64,000 bases of DNA from Aptenodytes patagonicus (taxonomy: Eukaryota; Chordata; Aves; Sphenisciformes; Spheniscidae), in the NCBI RefSeq assembly GCF_965638725.1, contig NC_134950.1, positions 132,757,636-132,821,635 of the forward strand, read 5' to 3'. The translations under genes and the position numbers were made by a program. Below the pieces are notes generated by a model. The model did not search any database and had not been told where the DNA came from. It saw nothing but the letters and a program-made list of their open reading frames with translations. Below are positions 1 through 14,050 of this stretch, one piece after another; positions within the stretch are counted from its first letter, which is position 1, and each line of letters begins with the position of its first letter.

Positions 1-3000
1 GCAGCCCCGCAAATGTCACAGCAAAGCCCCTTGGCCACGGCTCTTACCTTCTTAAAGGATGGCTTCTTAAAGAAGTCAACCTCAATGTCTCTAAAAATCA
101 CGTGGTGTAATTCCCATTTCAATCCCATTGATTTGGACAAGGGGAGAGGGGATTGGTGGTTATCCTTAAACTGGGAGTCCCCCAGAACAGGCACTGTCCT
201 TGAGCACCAGCTGTTTATGGGTAATAACAGTAGTAAGTCCCCGGTTAGCTGCTTTTGGGAACAATTCAATAGCTTTGGCACTCTGCTGCCACATAAAATC
301 AGGGCATGTATTAAAAAAAGAAGACCAAAATAAACCCAAGAGAAGTAAACCAGTGCTGTGCTGTGATTCTTCAATGATACTCAAGTGTATTATGCAGGCA
401 AGGCAATGCCGCAAGATCTTTAAAGAGTTGTTGGAAAAATCATGTTTTAATTCACAAAGGGTGAGGCAACAGAGAGCACTTTGTGATGGACTTTCAAGTT
501 CTTCCTCTGATAGCTTTTGCCTAAGGAGATGGATACAGCAAAGCAAGCGTCCCTTCCCTGGAAACCATTCTCTTGCATGGAAAGCACCGAGTACTGGGCT
601 ATTGAACTCTGCTACAGGCAACGTAAGGTGCTGGCAGAAAGACAAACTAAAGCAGGCAGCTAGTGAATGTAAAATTGGGATCAGGAATTCGGTTCAGAGT
701 AACTGATGCTTATTGATCTGGTAAGGGACCGTGCAACTTGCAGACTGTCTGAGTGCTGCCAAACCTTAATCAAAGAGAAAAAAGGAACAAAGCCGAAGCA
801 AATGAGCCATTTTGTGTCTTTATTGAACACGGTCAGTGAAAAAACCCCACTGTATTAATGCATTCAGTTACATGCCCGGCAATGTGCTCTTTGCTGCAAA
901 CTGGGGGTCCTCTGTACTGAAGGCTGGTGTCACTCCAGGTCTGAAGAGGCCAAAGCAAAACCTGGACACATGCTTTCATTGCATCAGTAATTACTGGGGC
1001 GTTTAGGAGGAAGGCCCTGAACCAGCCCAGCCGAGGAAAGGCTGCGTTTGAAAAGGTAGCCAGGTCAAATTATGTTAGAGGAGTGTACTCCTGCTGGAAA
1101 TTACATTAGTGGCTATTTCCCTCCGTCCGCCCCAACAAAATCTTGGCGCTTAAAAAGCACTGAGTTATAGCTCTGGCCTTTTAGGGCTTTTAATTCACTC
1201 TGACAGTTTCCTGTGCATCTGATGGAGGCTCCGGTTTGGATGCACAATGTTCTCGAGTAAGAGAGAATAGGGTTCAAACAGCTGTATTTTGCTGCGGCCT
1301 TCTCACGCGCTACTGAACAAGTAGCCCTCCCTGCACGAGGTACTGCTCAGCATTTTCTTTGGGAAAAGAGGGGGAAAGAGAACCATGGAGCTGAACCTAT
1401 CAAACCCTCCCATAGCAAAGCCAAGTGGTACTGCAGGGCACTGCGGTGCCGTCGTGCTCAGGGCAGGAAGGGGCCTCGTGCCACACGTGCATCGGAGCAT
1501 CTCACACTCTTCAGGAAAACCTGTCTGCCGGGCTGTCCCCAGGGCCAACGCTACTGGCCAACGCATCTCCTGCAGGATACAGGGAAGGATAAAGCACTCC
1601 CCGCGCTGTTTTGCAGGTGCGGCCAGGAGTCTGCCTGGCTGGTGTGTGACAACACAAAGGCAGAGCCTTGACAGAGCAGGAATCTGAGGTAACGGCATGA
1701 TAAATCAGCCAGGAAGAAGGGGATGTAACACTAACCTCCTCACACAGCAGTGCGTTTAGTATATTTAGAAACTCGGCAACTGATGACCCTCTCTCAGCCG
1801 GTCTAAAGTGTCACCGTTTAATAAGTGAACGAACTGACATCAGCATTAAATTCTAGCCTCTGGCAAGATGTATGTGTTTGACTCTTGGGCCAGGCGTGGG
1901 GGGGAAGCTTTCAGGATTCATCCTGGAGAGGAGACAGAGACCTGTCAGGATCCTCAGCATCCCCCATGCAGGGGGAGCAGTGCGGGGACAGTTATTCACC
2001 ATCACTCTCCCAGGAGGAAGAGGCACCCGACAGCATTTCTCACTGAACCACTACTGAGTGCTGACTTAAGACGTGAAAATGCAGCTGTGTAAGACTTCTT
2101 TTCCTTTGCCCTCTTAACCAGTGTGTCTCCAATTTGGTGTAGCAAAGAGGGAATAGCTTTGGGACCCCATACTGTCCCTCAGCCCCATTGCGGGGGCCCA
2201 GAAACTTTTTAGTGATTAATTTTGTTTGGAAGAGAAGAGCCCCCTTCTCATTTCCGTCGGCCATGTTCCCCCACGAAACTCACCACACAGGAGCTGGGGG
2301 AGGCTGCGCTGAGCCAGTTAGACATTTGGGGCAGGTTATGTTCGGTGTTTCCCATGCCTTGCTCTCAGAGGTTATTTGATGGACAAACATATAGGGGAAC
2401 CTGGCAACCCTGACACTTCATAGCAATATAATTTCTTTTACACATTTCCATTGGGTTTGTCCTCTTACCTACCTGGCACTACTGCTCTGAGGACAGGATG
2501 TGCCAAGCAAGATAATATTGAGGACTGCTTAGATTTTGAGTTGTGACCAGATTTAAAAGGGAGGATGACTGATTAGAGGTAAGAAACAGAGAATAGTTGG
2601 CAACTGAACTGTCCCGAAGTGTCCTGTGGAAATGTGTATACTACGGGCCAAAAACCAGAGGGAGGCTGGTCATGAAGTACAATAAAAAGCCAGATTTAAG
2701 CTGTGTTGCTCCAGTGCGTTCAGATAAACCATCATAAACCATCTGGTGGCAGTAGTGACGAGTTACTGTTTTGCCGTCATGTGACCAGAGATTAGTTGTC
2801 AAACCCAGCAGTAACCCCAAAGCAGAAGCGTGGGACCGGTGGGGTAAAGCTGGTAATCTCACTGGTCTTGGTGGGTGCAGGGAAGGGCAGAGAGGCTTGC
2901 TCTGTGCCAGGACTTTCTGAGCAACACATCTGGTGTGAAATACTGCAGGATTACAGCTTCTAAATAAAGCCGGGGAGCTGTACCTGTTGCTGCCTGGGGT

Positions 3001-6000
3001 CAGCAGGCTCTGTCTTAAACTGTCTGAGACCGAGTTGTTATGCTAATCTAAAGACGTTAAATATTTGTTCTCTGCTCCACACTATCCCATTATTTGATGA
3101 GCAATAATGTCCTGTAGGTTTGCCAGGGAGTAACCACATGGCAGAGAGGATTGAACTGCTGTGACTGGCCCTTGGGGCAAATAGGTTGACATAAGAGAGC
3201 TTGTACTGGGTATAGGCAAGGACATACAAATAACGTGATGATTCCAGTCAAGTATCTGTTAGGCCATTTGTAAGGGGAAACCCATGCTCTCTTTAGCCAT
3301 AGGGCCTCTGTATTTTGCAGCCTTGAGGATGGTGGGACTCTAGCTGCAGGGTAAAGAGAGGCAAAGCTTCCCTCGAAATGCAAAACCACCCAAAAGGCGG
3401 TTAGCGATGTCTCAGCAGTGGGGTTTCTGCAGTGCCATGCAGCACTGCGCGGGCGATGCCGGGTGGCTCAGATTTCCCTCCTTGCCTGCAACACCCATGC
3501 CCAGGTTTCACAGAGGGTGGTCTGTTTGGTGAGCACATCCATATGAGACGATTGAAGACTTAATTTCTACTGTATCAATGGCAGATGCATTGCATCGGGA
3601 TTTGGGAGTGGAAGGAGTTCCCCTCCGCACCCTCACCACCTATGGCTCAACTGAAGGTTGTCGCTGAGGCTGAGGGACACACACTTGACAGCTCTGATTT
3701 ACGGAGATGGTCAGATCTGTCTGATGTTTATTTAGGGACATAAACCAAGGCAGTTTTCCAGACCCTCTCTTGGTTTCACCAAACTTTGAAGCCCACAAGA
3801 AAAGTCCTTTAAGGCAGCACTCCCTCAGCAGAGGGCTGATTATTTCTTTGCTTCTTTCTGTTTTAATAAAAAGGGTAATAACAAATAGTTATTTTTGAAA
3901 AGTTACATTTGTGCAGGAATATCCTGCTTTTATATGTTTTTAAGCATCTGTATCAATAGGTGAAAGCAGAGCTCCATTTGAGATGGTCTTTGGACAAAAA
4001 AATACAAATGTGAACAGATGAACCCTCTCCCTGTACTGATAACAGCTACATATTCACAGTCTGTTCACACTGCCCGATGATACAGGCTTAAGAAAATGTA
4101 AATTAATATTTAATTACTTTATCCAAAGCAGAAGAGCTTCGACAGAAGAGAGCCCTATTTCAGAAGGAGCGTAGCCTGGATGTATGAACTCTCCACACAA
4201 GCAAAGGACTGATAAAAGGAAACAAAGTGCCACACGAAGAAACTTTTGGGCTGCCTGACAAGAAGCACGTCCAAGTTCTTTGAAATAGTCCGGGGTTTTC
4301 CCCAGCTTCCACCCAGGGGCTGGCTCGAGCCCGCGGGGAGAGCAGCCTGCTCAATGTGACTGATGAAGTGTGAGGCGGGTAAAAGTAGAAGTGACTATTT
4401 ATACACTGACAATGTGCTGTAAATTAAAGGTGAGAAAATACAAATTCTTAAAAGACTGGGGGGGGAAGGGGAATTTAATAAGCCGGATTGAAGAAAATAA
4501 ATTGTGAAATGTCCTGGCAGGATCCAATGTGCAACTGGGACATTCAGCATGTCCCCGACAAGGGGACGACTCCTTACAGACAAGCGCCTGCAGGAAGGCC
4601 CCTGTGCCTGGCTGGCACATCTGGTGAGGCAGGACTGGCGGTGCCTCAACACAAGGGCCAGGGGCAGCAGAATGGAGCGCTCTGTGGGAGAGCGTCCCTC
4701 TTGCTCTTGGCGAGGATCTCCCACCGTGTTTTTGGCAAGAAAGCTCTCCCAGCCACCACAGCACTCCAAGGGGCACGTGTTTTGCAGCGACATCCGCAGC
4801 ACTCCGCTGCACACGCAGGTGTGTCCTGCCTGTGGGGCAAAGCTTCTTGTTTTGTTGGTTTTGGGAAAGCTGGCTGCCACTCAATGCGTGGGACGTGGAG
4901 CGTTGGGCTCAGCGAATGTCAAATACCTGAGACCGCAGCTCAAATGTCACGTTAGGGACAAAGCAGGGTAGGCGAGCGGTGGCAACACAGCAGAGGCTGC
5001 GCAGGCTGCATGGCACACAGCTTCCTCTCGCTTACAGGAAGAAGGTTGGGTACCAGCTGCTAAGCAAGAAAGCAAGTGGAAAACTATGACCTATAGGAAA
5101 CTATGTGAGGCACGTCTGGTCTCTGAAGACTACAGATGAGCTGGCGATACCAACACTGGAAACAGATGCTAAATTGATTGGAAATTATTTTGGCGGAAAG
5201 CCATAGCTGGAGCAGGAGCCCTGGTACGAAGACAAATTGATGCAAAATGCATTTTGAAGTCTCAGATCTGTTTGATTTTGAGAAAACAGTGAGCTGTTCT
5301 CTCTTTGGCGTCGCTGCAGGACTTTGCACAGGCCACACACCAGTGCATCTTTCCAAAAGCACTTAGAAAGTGGCCAAATGCTGCTGGTTGGCACCAGGAC
5401 CTGTTGGGGGCCCTGACAGGGAAGCAGCATCTCAGTGACTCTTTGATTGACAGCTCTGGAAGGACACAAGTATCACCAATTTCAGCTCCTCCTGCTGCAG
5501 GCAAAACTCCTGCACTAATGGTGACGCCTTGCTAAAGCTGTGGGTAAACAGTGGAAGACCCTGGAGAAATTTTACCAGACCTTGCAAGCTGGAACACCAG
5601 CAAAGTAATACGGGCTGGTAAAAGGTGAAGGTTAAGGGAATGCAAGAACGCAACAAAACTTGGAAAAGCCTTTTTCCTTAATCCCCAAAGTCGGGGGTTG
5701 AGCCTGCACTGCCGTCACTGCAGCTGCTCTGGGAACCATCCCCTCACGGGGCAGGGAAGGGAAGCTGGAAGCTTTCTAAGGCTGATGTGGTTTTTTTAAT
5801 GATACACAAGAAACAAATCTAAAATCTGTGTTAGACACAGAAGGAGATGAATAAATATCTGTTAATTAAGAAATATATTTGGGTTAATATATTGAAATAT
5901 TAGGAAAAAATACATAGTAACATCTTGGATGAAATCTTCCAGATGGACAGACAGACACTTAGCTTGGTTGCACCAATGTCTGGAAGTGTTTGACATACTG

Positions 6001-8170
6001 CAGCATCTCCTGCACTTCCTTTTCTCAGTCCTAGTACTTGTGCTTGACAATTATTCTATCAGTCCCCAAATGATAAAGAAAACTTTTCTCCTCATGGCTC
6101 CGATTCGGGGAACAGCTTTGTGCAAACCCATTAAACTAGTGTTCAAAACCTGTGCTCCGTCCGGGCTGTAGCACCAAATTATGGTCCCGTATTCTGCATT
6201 TCAATAGCTTTGTATTTCCCATAGGGCAGTAAAACTGCACGCCAGCCCCACGCTGCCCCCAGCATAGCAGGGTTTCCAGCTGGGCTAAAAAGCAAGCAAC
6301 CTGGTAAAGGTTTTGCTCCGCCTGGTTGCATTGGTCAAAACTTTGGTGCTGTAAGCTTGCATTGCCTTTCCCCCTTAAATTCAGAAAATAGTCTTTTTCC
6401 ATATAGGAGAACCCTAAAAAAACAAAAAAAAATTTTGGTTGTTGCTTAATCTTTAATGTGTCCTCTTTGAACTTCCCATTTTAACAGCAGCACCTGTGCG
6501 TTCCTATGAACCCTACACATTCAGCACACCATTTTTTATTTCGAACCATGGATCTGGATTCCTGTAGGGACAGGGGTGGGGACAGGAATTTAGCAGCCAC
6601 TATGGCAGTCTATGACCTTTACTAACAAACATCACAAACTCTGTCAAAGCTTTAGCTGGGGCTCTTTCTGCAGTCCATCTGGGATCCCGTAAAGGCAACA
6701 GATTTGCTTTTTTTAACCAGTGGAAGCTGTGGTGAGGAGATACTTGCCTGGGAGATTCCTTTTGTGCATGGGGTTTCTATTAGCGTACTTCTGTGCAGTG
6801 CTGCTGACCTGTGTTCGGCTATTTAGGAGAGCAGAGCATGTTACAGAGGTGACTCCAATGACTGACGCTGGCAGACAGTCCCTGCGCACACGGCCGCAGA
6901 CCTCCTCACCACAACCACCACGTTCTGCTTTTCCTTTTAACGTCTGTCTCTGTGTACATCCTTTGTTTCAGTGTGAAGAGCTACAGCTGTCTAGTACAAC
7001 GTAACACAGTACAGATACCAACACCAGAAGTGCCGACCCTGCGTAGGACAGGGCTCTGCCCCAGCAGCAGCCCCATCCAACTGCGACACGTAACAGCATG
7101 GCTTCGGAGGAGCTGCCAGGTAATACAGTGAACTGGGCTCATTGGTTTGTTGTGGCACAGCTGACACTTCAGGGGAGCCACCAAAGCAATCTGCGCCATG
7201 GCTGCAATGACAGCTCATGCCAGTGGCACCCAGGCTCACCCACATGCCAAGTTATTTCCACATGCCCACGGAACAGGGCCAAGACAGTGTCTTAGGGGGA
7301 CCTCTAAAAACATTAGTGACACAACTGTTGTTATTTAGCTGCACCACACAAAGCTGGAACTGCTAGGGTCTCATGACTGATAACCTGCTCATTTCCTTAG
7401 GAAGGAGAGAAGATGGATAAAGCCCTGGGGTGGTGAAAAAGGGATGTGATCTCTGCCCCAGGAGGCCTTCTAAACTATCCCTCACTGAGTTGCTAGCTAT
7501 CCACCAGCTCAGCCCCAGCAGATGAGACAGAGGGATGCTGAGTTTGGGGCTCCTGCCAGAGCTCAGCCCTCGCTGAAGCAAATGCAGCTCTAAGCCTTTG
7601 CAGAGCTGATGCTCCGGGGCCCGCTGCAATTAGAAGGGTTCAGAGACTCCTGTATCCCACAGGAGACAGCCAGTTCTAGCTGAGCAGGGCTGCTGTTGCT
7701 GCAACAGGATACATGCATCCTCCCCTCTGCCACAGGGCTGGTTAGGCACAGGCAGGGGCTCAGTCTCATCTGCTCTTCCCCAGCTGAGAAAATGCCTCCG
7801 CGACATGTTGCCATTTAACAGAGAGACTTGCCCTTGCTAGAGACGACTGGGTATCATAGATCTGCTCGCACGTCCACTCTGTGTTTATACAGAGAGAGAG
7901 AAAGAAAAGGGGGGGGGGGGAGGGAGATGTTACACCCATGTTAAGTAAGGACCACTAGTCTTGATCTGCATCTCAAGATGACCACACAGGGATTTCAAAG
8001 ACTTCAGAAACTTCTAGAGAAGACATTCAAATCCAGGCAAAAGAAGGCCATAATAATACATGCAGTCTTAAAACACAAATTCCTCTCACACTGACAGGCT
8101 GGCTTTTGTAACTACAGCCTTCATGTATTTACACTGGCCAAGGACCCACAACCATATGCCAGACAGAGCT
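1..8170. other. Intergenic stretch with no recognised gene
   Basis: Short open frames occur on both strands, but none has a recognisable domain, homologue or exon-like splice context. No CpG island is present. A minus-strand AATAAA lies at 819-824 and a G12 run at 7909-7920. In vertebrates the gene beyond the PLEKHA8 3' end is usually MTURN on the same strand. I looked for MTURN coding sequence here and did not find it, so this is probably the spacer before it. Confidence 0.6.
7891..7926. repeat. Low-complexity AG tract with G12 run
   Basis: An (AG)n-like purine tract leads into about twelve consecutive G residues at 7909-7920. This is simple-sequence DNA with no coding context. Confidence 0.85.
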
Positions 8171-8176
8171 TTTATT
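8171..8176 (-). terminator. PLEKHA8: Candidate distal poly(A) signal (AATAAA) for PLEKHA8
   Basis: TTTATT on the plus strand reads AATAAA on the minus strand. It lies 5.7 kb past the PLEKHA8 stop. It is an alternative to the signal at 8395-8400, and only transcript ends can tell which is used. Confidence 0.3.
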
Positions 8177-8394
8177 CTCGTAATCAAAACAGGCTCCATG
8201 TGTGTTAACATTCTTCGTACAAAGATACATACAGGTAGTTTCTATGAACCAGAAACATACTGTTTTCGACTGTTCACACAGTACCTAGAACAGATGCAGT
8301 CCTGAAGAGCACTTTAGGCCCTCTATTGTAATAAAAGAAACAAAATGCATGCAAGGAGAAAGCGAGATTTTAAAACATGCTTATTTAAAATAAG

Positions 8395-8400
8395 TTTATT
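8395..8400 (-). terminator. PLEKHA8: Candidate poly(A) signal (AATAAA) for PLEKHA8
   Basis: The minus strand reads AATAAA inside an AT-rich block. A U-rich stretch (around 8325-8342) follows downstream on that strand, the arrangement expected of a cleavage site. If used, it gives PLEKHA8 a 3' UTR of about 5.5 kb. Confidence 0.4.
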
Positions 8401-11400
8401 ATAATGAAATAATATAAAAGTCTGACAAAGGTCTTAACAATGCTCCAAAAGAAAAGAGACAGATGTTGTATGATTTGAGAGATGATGCAGACTGGAAACT
8501 CCAAAGTATTTCAAGACTGAACTGCTTACGACAGCACAATTTGTGTAATGCTTACACTGGAAGAGGTGATTTTGGGGGCATGAACAAGCCCTTAGAATTA
8601 AGTAAATTTAAAGTTTGAGGCAATATACCTTCTCTTCATCTTTAAATGTATTTCAGTATGTATGTAACATATTTTAGTATGTACAAGTAAGGCTTGCAGT
8701 AAGCTCAGCTTGACATTGATAAAAAGTATGCTCAAAATTGGCTTGAAAAAAAGAAAGAAAATAGGAAAGGAAAGCACAAAAGCAAGCTGCTTTGGTTTTC
8801 AGTTTAGTCACCATATTCTGGAATGCAATTTTCTTGTTTAGTTTCAAGTAGACATAAATCTCAAACTTTCAAGATGGCTTTAAATAAAGGAATTAAAGAT
8901 AAGTTTTGGACCCCCTGAATGCTGCAATACAAAATAAAGCAAACAAACTTAGTGTTAAGCAAAAATCAGGATATGAAAACAAGGAAGTTTCATATATTAA
9001 AAATACCCCTTTAGCACATCTGGAGTCTTTGGGGAGGAGAAATAGTATACCAAGAAAGGGATATTAAAAATGATAGCCAAAGGCCACATTTTGAAGAAGT
9101 GCATGCCAGTGGGAGGGTGAGCGTGTGTTTAAGTGAAGCATATGCCTATGTTCCAACTTTAAAGCAAGTGCTTAAATCCTCAAGTGAACTGTGAGCAGGA
9201 TCAGCTACTGTCTGGGCTTGCTCAGAGCCAGTAAGTGCGCTATGATACCCCTTCTGCACGAGGGTGATTTTATATTGCTTGGAGCATGCAGTAGTTTGCA
9301 GGGTTTGTTCACCAAGGGGCTACAGAGGTTAGCAGAGAGGCATAAGTTCAGTTATTCTTGCCCCCCTTCTCTTTTTGTTATCTGTTCTATGCAGGCAAGA
9401 GAACAGAAATAAGTCAATTAAAAAAAAAAAAAATCCCTGTGCTTTCACTCGTAAGAGGTAGAACTGCCAAGTCTGAAGTGTCCCAATTTAAATTTCATTG
9501 GTGAAATTAAAAGTTCAAGATGGTGTGGTTTTCCTGGCAAAATATGTCAAACCAGGGAGAAACTTCGGAGAAAAGCAGCACATTCTCCATCTGACTGTAG
9601 GTTTTGTTCCCTGCCAAATAATTCAGGTCTGATTTTCCAAGTTTACATTTTTATCATTTACAAAACTTCCTGCTTTGCACTCTTATGGAGAGATACTTCA
9701 ACTTGACAGCAACAATCTGGCAGCAAAGAAGTTGAGGAACGGAAGGAAAGGAAGGGGTGGTCACCAGGTGGGGGAAGAGGGAAAGACAGCCAGATAGGAA
9801 CGTGCTAATGATCTTTTCTGGTGTCTAAAAGGCATTTTAGGGTTCCCTAAAGCTTTTCACAAAAGCTGAATTGATAATGTAAAGAAATGGTTAGAAGGTC
9901 CAGCATATGGACATACATAACACTGTTTTCTAGAATGGTCCACACCCCTTTGCCTGCATGCTGCAAACAACTGGAGCACATTTTGGGCATACTTTTTATA
10001 CGTGAAGCAAACCAAGTGACACTTTTCAAACTATGAAACATTTTTAAAGCAAACAGCTGTAACCTAAAGCCTGATGATGCTTTACAAAAAGCTTGTAAGT
10101 GAAGGTATATGGCCCTTAACTTTAAGTGCATCTGTTAAAGGGAGACCCATATTACAACAGTGTCAAGATGGGATGTTTCAATGACTCCTTAAGTTTACAC
10201 TAAAGCACTTGAGTATCCAGTTCATATTCTACAACTGTAATGTCACAGAACTTCAATATGCAACTGAGTATGGTGTCTTAAAATAGCAGAGGGGGCTCCA
10301 GAACATAGTTTGTTTTAAAAAAGTAACAAAAAAATAAATAAAATAAATAAAAGCCTCCCATTGCTAAGCAGAACTTGACTGAAATTATTTGAGAGCTCTG
10401 CTCTAACGCCAACGGCACTGTATTACAAAGATGTGTGTACGATCTCTATTCAGATATGCTGACTGCCATTGTTTAGTACTAGATAGCACTTCTATAAGAT
10501 TGCTTTGGGATTTACCATGTCTCAGCAAGGATGCGCACTGGATAGACACTGTCAGTGTCACACGCTGTATCAGAGTTCTACGCTCAGCTATACTAATTTC
10601 ACAAAAAGCAGCCTTACTGCCCTAGGGTAAGGCTGTGATTACTCGTGTTTTGCCATGGCTAAGTAAAATCCCTGAGAATATGCAACTGTTAGACATTGAA
10701 GGAAACGGCCGAAAGCGTTTCTAAAGGAAAGGGACGCAAAACTTCAGACTAGTGCAGTTTAAGAAACCAAAGCAGTTCATGTAAAGTATACAGAGCAAGG
10801 GTGCTGTTATCTGAGAGTCATATGGACCTCTATCAGTATGCAGGTCAGTTGTTCATAAATGTCAGCCATTAAAAAAACCAAAACAACCCTAACCAATCAA
10901 CAAACCAAACAAATCAAATAGAAAACACCGACCTTGTCTTCAATTCTAAATTTGAAGGCCAAAACTTAGTTGCTTGTTCTCGACAATTACTAAAATCAAA
11001 AGCAATCCTCTCTGCTTGCCAAACTGACATCACAAGCTGTGAAAAGAAAGAAGTGAATTGTCTAGCAGAGTATTTGCTTCCACTTGCTCATCTGGTCCAT
11101 TGCATCCTTAGAGGTGTAACTTGGAGTTCGGCTCTGCAACACGCTGCATGGGTTTCTTTCTCAGTGGTGGAAAAGACTGGAAAGACATCATTTGTTCGTC
11201 TTAGAAATGCTCAATGCCCTGCAAGGGCAGTGCATGGTGAAGTACAAGTTTTGAAGGCGAGGAGACCTTGCTCAATTCCTTCTCTACAAGTCCCCTATTT
11301 AACAACAAGCACACAGGGGTCTCCTGAAGCCATGGTCTCCTAAGAACATTCTCAGAAATACCAACTTTACAGAGAAGAGCAAGACAAGAAAGCCTGCTCT

Positions 11401-12680
11401 GAGGCAGGGTGCCACGCTGATTAGAGGATATGCAATGTGGACCACTGTCTATTTGTTAGAAGAAAGAACGGTAGAAGTTAGTAATTGCTGAAGCTAATGG
11501 CCCAATGAAGCTGTTAAGTTCTCTGCTTTACAAAATAAAGCCTCCTTATTTCTTGCATCAAACGTTGAGTCTGAGGCACTACTAACAGTGGTTCTCCCGC
11601 TAGTTAAAAAACAAAACAAAACAAACAAACAGAAAACCCAAAAATATCTCCAAGACTTTAAGTGCTGAATACCGTTTCTTGCTACTGGAAAAGCTTAGAG
11701 CAAAAAGGGAAGCCAATTTTCATCATGATCTCACAGTTAATTTCTAGAGAAAAGGGATCTCTTCCTGCTCTCTCCATAACCCAGCTGATATTTTGTGGAA
11801 ATGTGGTCTCCATTACCTCCCCAGAGCATTCAGCTAAGAACTATAACAGCAAAGTTTCCCACATAATAGCCAAAAACCCTGAGGAAACCACACAGGGTGG
11901 AGGGTTGGTTGTTCTGCTGCAGGGGTGGTTTCTTTGCATTTATGCTTAGAAGAAGCAGACAGCCAAATCCCAAAGGCTCTTTGCTTCATTTTTAGCACTG
12001 CGAGTAGTGAAATAATTGAATGGAGCTTTGGTCAAAAGTTTTGACTTTGTACTCAGGCATAAATATATACTACTTAATTTAAGAAAAACCAAAAAACTAA
12101 AACCCCCACATCCTTCTGATTCCCTTTGGAAGGATGTAGGAACTACAGATAGGCACACCTCAGAGAAGATGACAGGAACAAGACACACTGTTTAAATGCC
12201 TAATTACAGTTCTGGTATTTTGCTTTATACACTAAGTGTGATGTTTGGTCTTTTCTTCAAGCATCATATGCTTTTCTTAAAGCTCGCAATGCTAGGCTCT
12301 TTAGAAAGGATCAAGTATACGGTGTGCAGAGAGGCTCCCATCACAGAGTGATGCCAGGCAGCAGGCCTGCAGTACTTTCATTTTACTGACAACATGGTTT
12401 TTAGCTTAGCAAAAGCCAGTACTTCTCCTGTGAGTATGGTGACACTGAAACTTCTCCTGTATTTATGAAGATTTACTAATTCTAAGTACCTCATTAGCAC
12501 AGTCTTCTCTCCTCCTGCACACAACTCAACTCTTTGCACAAAGCCATCTGAAGCCCTAGGTCACCACTGAGAGACCCATTTATGCCTTGAATGGGCAGTC
12601 AGTAATTCACAGACAGCCTTCTAGTCATCAACACAGCTAGGAATTTTGTCCTTAACTGTATCACTAGCTAAAAGGACTTC

Positions 12681-12686
12681 TTTATT
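12681..12686 (-). terminator. PLEKHA8: Candidate proximal poly(A) signal (AATAAA) for PLEKHA8
   Basis: Minus-strand AATAAA about 1.17 kb past the stop codon. It would allow a short-UTR isoform. Confidence 0.35.
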
Positions 12687-13852
12687 ATTTTTAATAGCAG
12701 CAGTGTTAAGGAGCACATTTTTAACTGTATCAGCAAAACGGGAAAAAGGGCAAATCTTACTTTCTTAATTTCCAGTCACTTCTACATCATTTCAGATTTT
12801 CAGGTTTGTAATTGGCCCAATGGGTAGTGGCTGCGTGACAAATTCTAACTTCTCCTACGCTTTACTCATTTCATGTCCACTTTCATGAAGCCTCTGCCCA
12901 TAATGGCAGCCTAGGAAGGATTTTAATAAAATCTGCTTTTTAAACTGCTAGCTGTATTCAATTTAAAAGCAAGTATTACGTTTTTGTGTGAATTTAAGAA
13001 AACCCTAAACCCAAAATAGAAAAATCCACCAAAACCTTAATGAACCAGGATGATGGACATGATCTTCAATTGCTTGTGTAAAGCACTGTTGCAATTAGCT
13101 GGGCTCTGCCCGTCTGTGCCAGCAAATTTCTTGTGACCCACTGGCAGGAGCTGACAGGGAGAACATGGCACATACTGGGAGCTGGTCAGGGAACACGACC
13201 CACAGTTCCAAAGGCTGGTTCCTGGGGAAGCTCAGACCACCAACCACATATGCTTGTGATGAAGACCTCTGTAATATTTGGGGAGGTGCTGCATTAAAAA
13301 GCTTCAACCCAAATTAAGGGACAAATGCACCACGTACCTTATAAGGTGGCATTTAACTGACCTTCTCTTCTGTTACCAGAGTAACAATAACTCTCACTAC
13401 CTCTGTCCTCCTACACTGTCGCAGGGAGTGGGCACAGGGCATGGGAGAGCCAGAGCCAGCAGCACCTGCCTGGGCTCCATCTTGACATCCCAACCGCTCC
13501 GCTGCACGTGTGGCTCTCTCCTGAGGTACGGGAGCAAAGGCCAAATTCTGCTCTGTTACTTTTATGAGGTGAAGAGAAGAGGGAGTGCACAGGCAGGAGA
13601 GAAACAGTCAAAAACATTCATCACAGACATAGTTATGACCCAAAGAGAAACAGTACCTCTGCATTTAAACACAAAACAAGCATTAACAAAAAAGAATAAA
13701 AATCATACATACCCTTCCCCAAAAACACTCACAACACCCTTCCCACCTGAAAAGATACAATGAACAGAAACGATGTCTAAAAAAAAGAAATGAAAGAAAA
13801 TCTTTGTTAACAGACACAGTCCCTGAAGTTTTAAGACATGGTCTTGCTGTAG

Positions 13853-14050
13853 TCATACCACCTCATCTGACTCCAAACCATGTACTTCATAGAGAGTGTC
13901 CAAGATATTTAGCTGCTTTTCCATGGCTGGTAAGTAAATGTTGAGGTCCCTCTGCATTCCTTTGTAAAATGTTTCTTCCTGAGGATCACACTCCTCTACA
14001 GACAGAGCTGCCACAAAGTCTTCGTACGTTGGAGCTGCCCTTAAAGCTAA
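13853..14050 (-). CDS. PLEKHA8: PLEKHA8 coding exon 14 (C-terminus, stop)
   Basis: Phase 0 start after a CTCTCCCAG acceptor. Encodes residues 456-520, the last GLTP helices, ending in the conserved ESDEVV. The TGA stop is at 13855-13853. The end matches mammalian FAPP2 almost exactly, which fixes the frame. Confidence 0.97.
   Translation of the reverse strand, partial: LALRAAPTYEDFVAALSVEECDPQEETFYKGMQRDLNIYLPAMEKQLNILDTLYEVHGLESDEVV

Larger units (their letters stand above)
8395..13852 (-). other. PLEKHA8: Probable long 3' UTR of PLEKHA8
   Basis: This AT-rich, repeat-poor stretch follows the PLEKHA8 stop codon on the minus strand. It has no supported ORF on either strand. Minus-strand AATAAA signals occur at 12681-12686 (short UTR, about 1.2 kb) and 8395-8400 (long UTR). 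The extent is inferred from signals and lack of repeats, not from transcript data. Confidence 0.45.

Noticed and set aside
4395-4884. Overlapping 161-codon minus-strand and 155-codon plus-strand ORFs
   Set aside because: Open in several frames on both strands at once, with no recognisable domain or exon context. Typical of moderately GC-rich non-coding DNA.
6720-7004. Plus-strand ORF with a hydrophobic N-terminal stretch
   Set aside because: The membrane-like start (LLCMGFLLAYFCAVLL) is suggestive, but there is no homologue I recognise, no CpG or promoter context, and the rest is unstructured. Chance ORF is more likely.
1-8170. MTURN coding exons expected by synteny
   Set aside because: No stretch matching MTURN and no CpG island were found, so the gene probably starts beyond the left edge.
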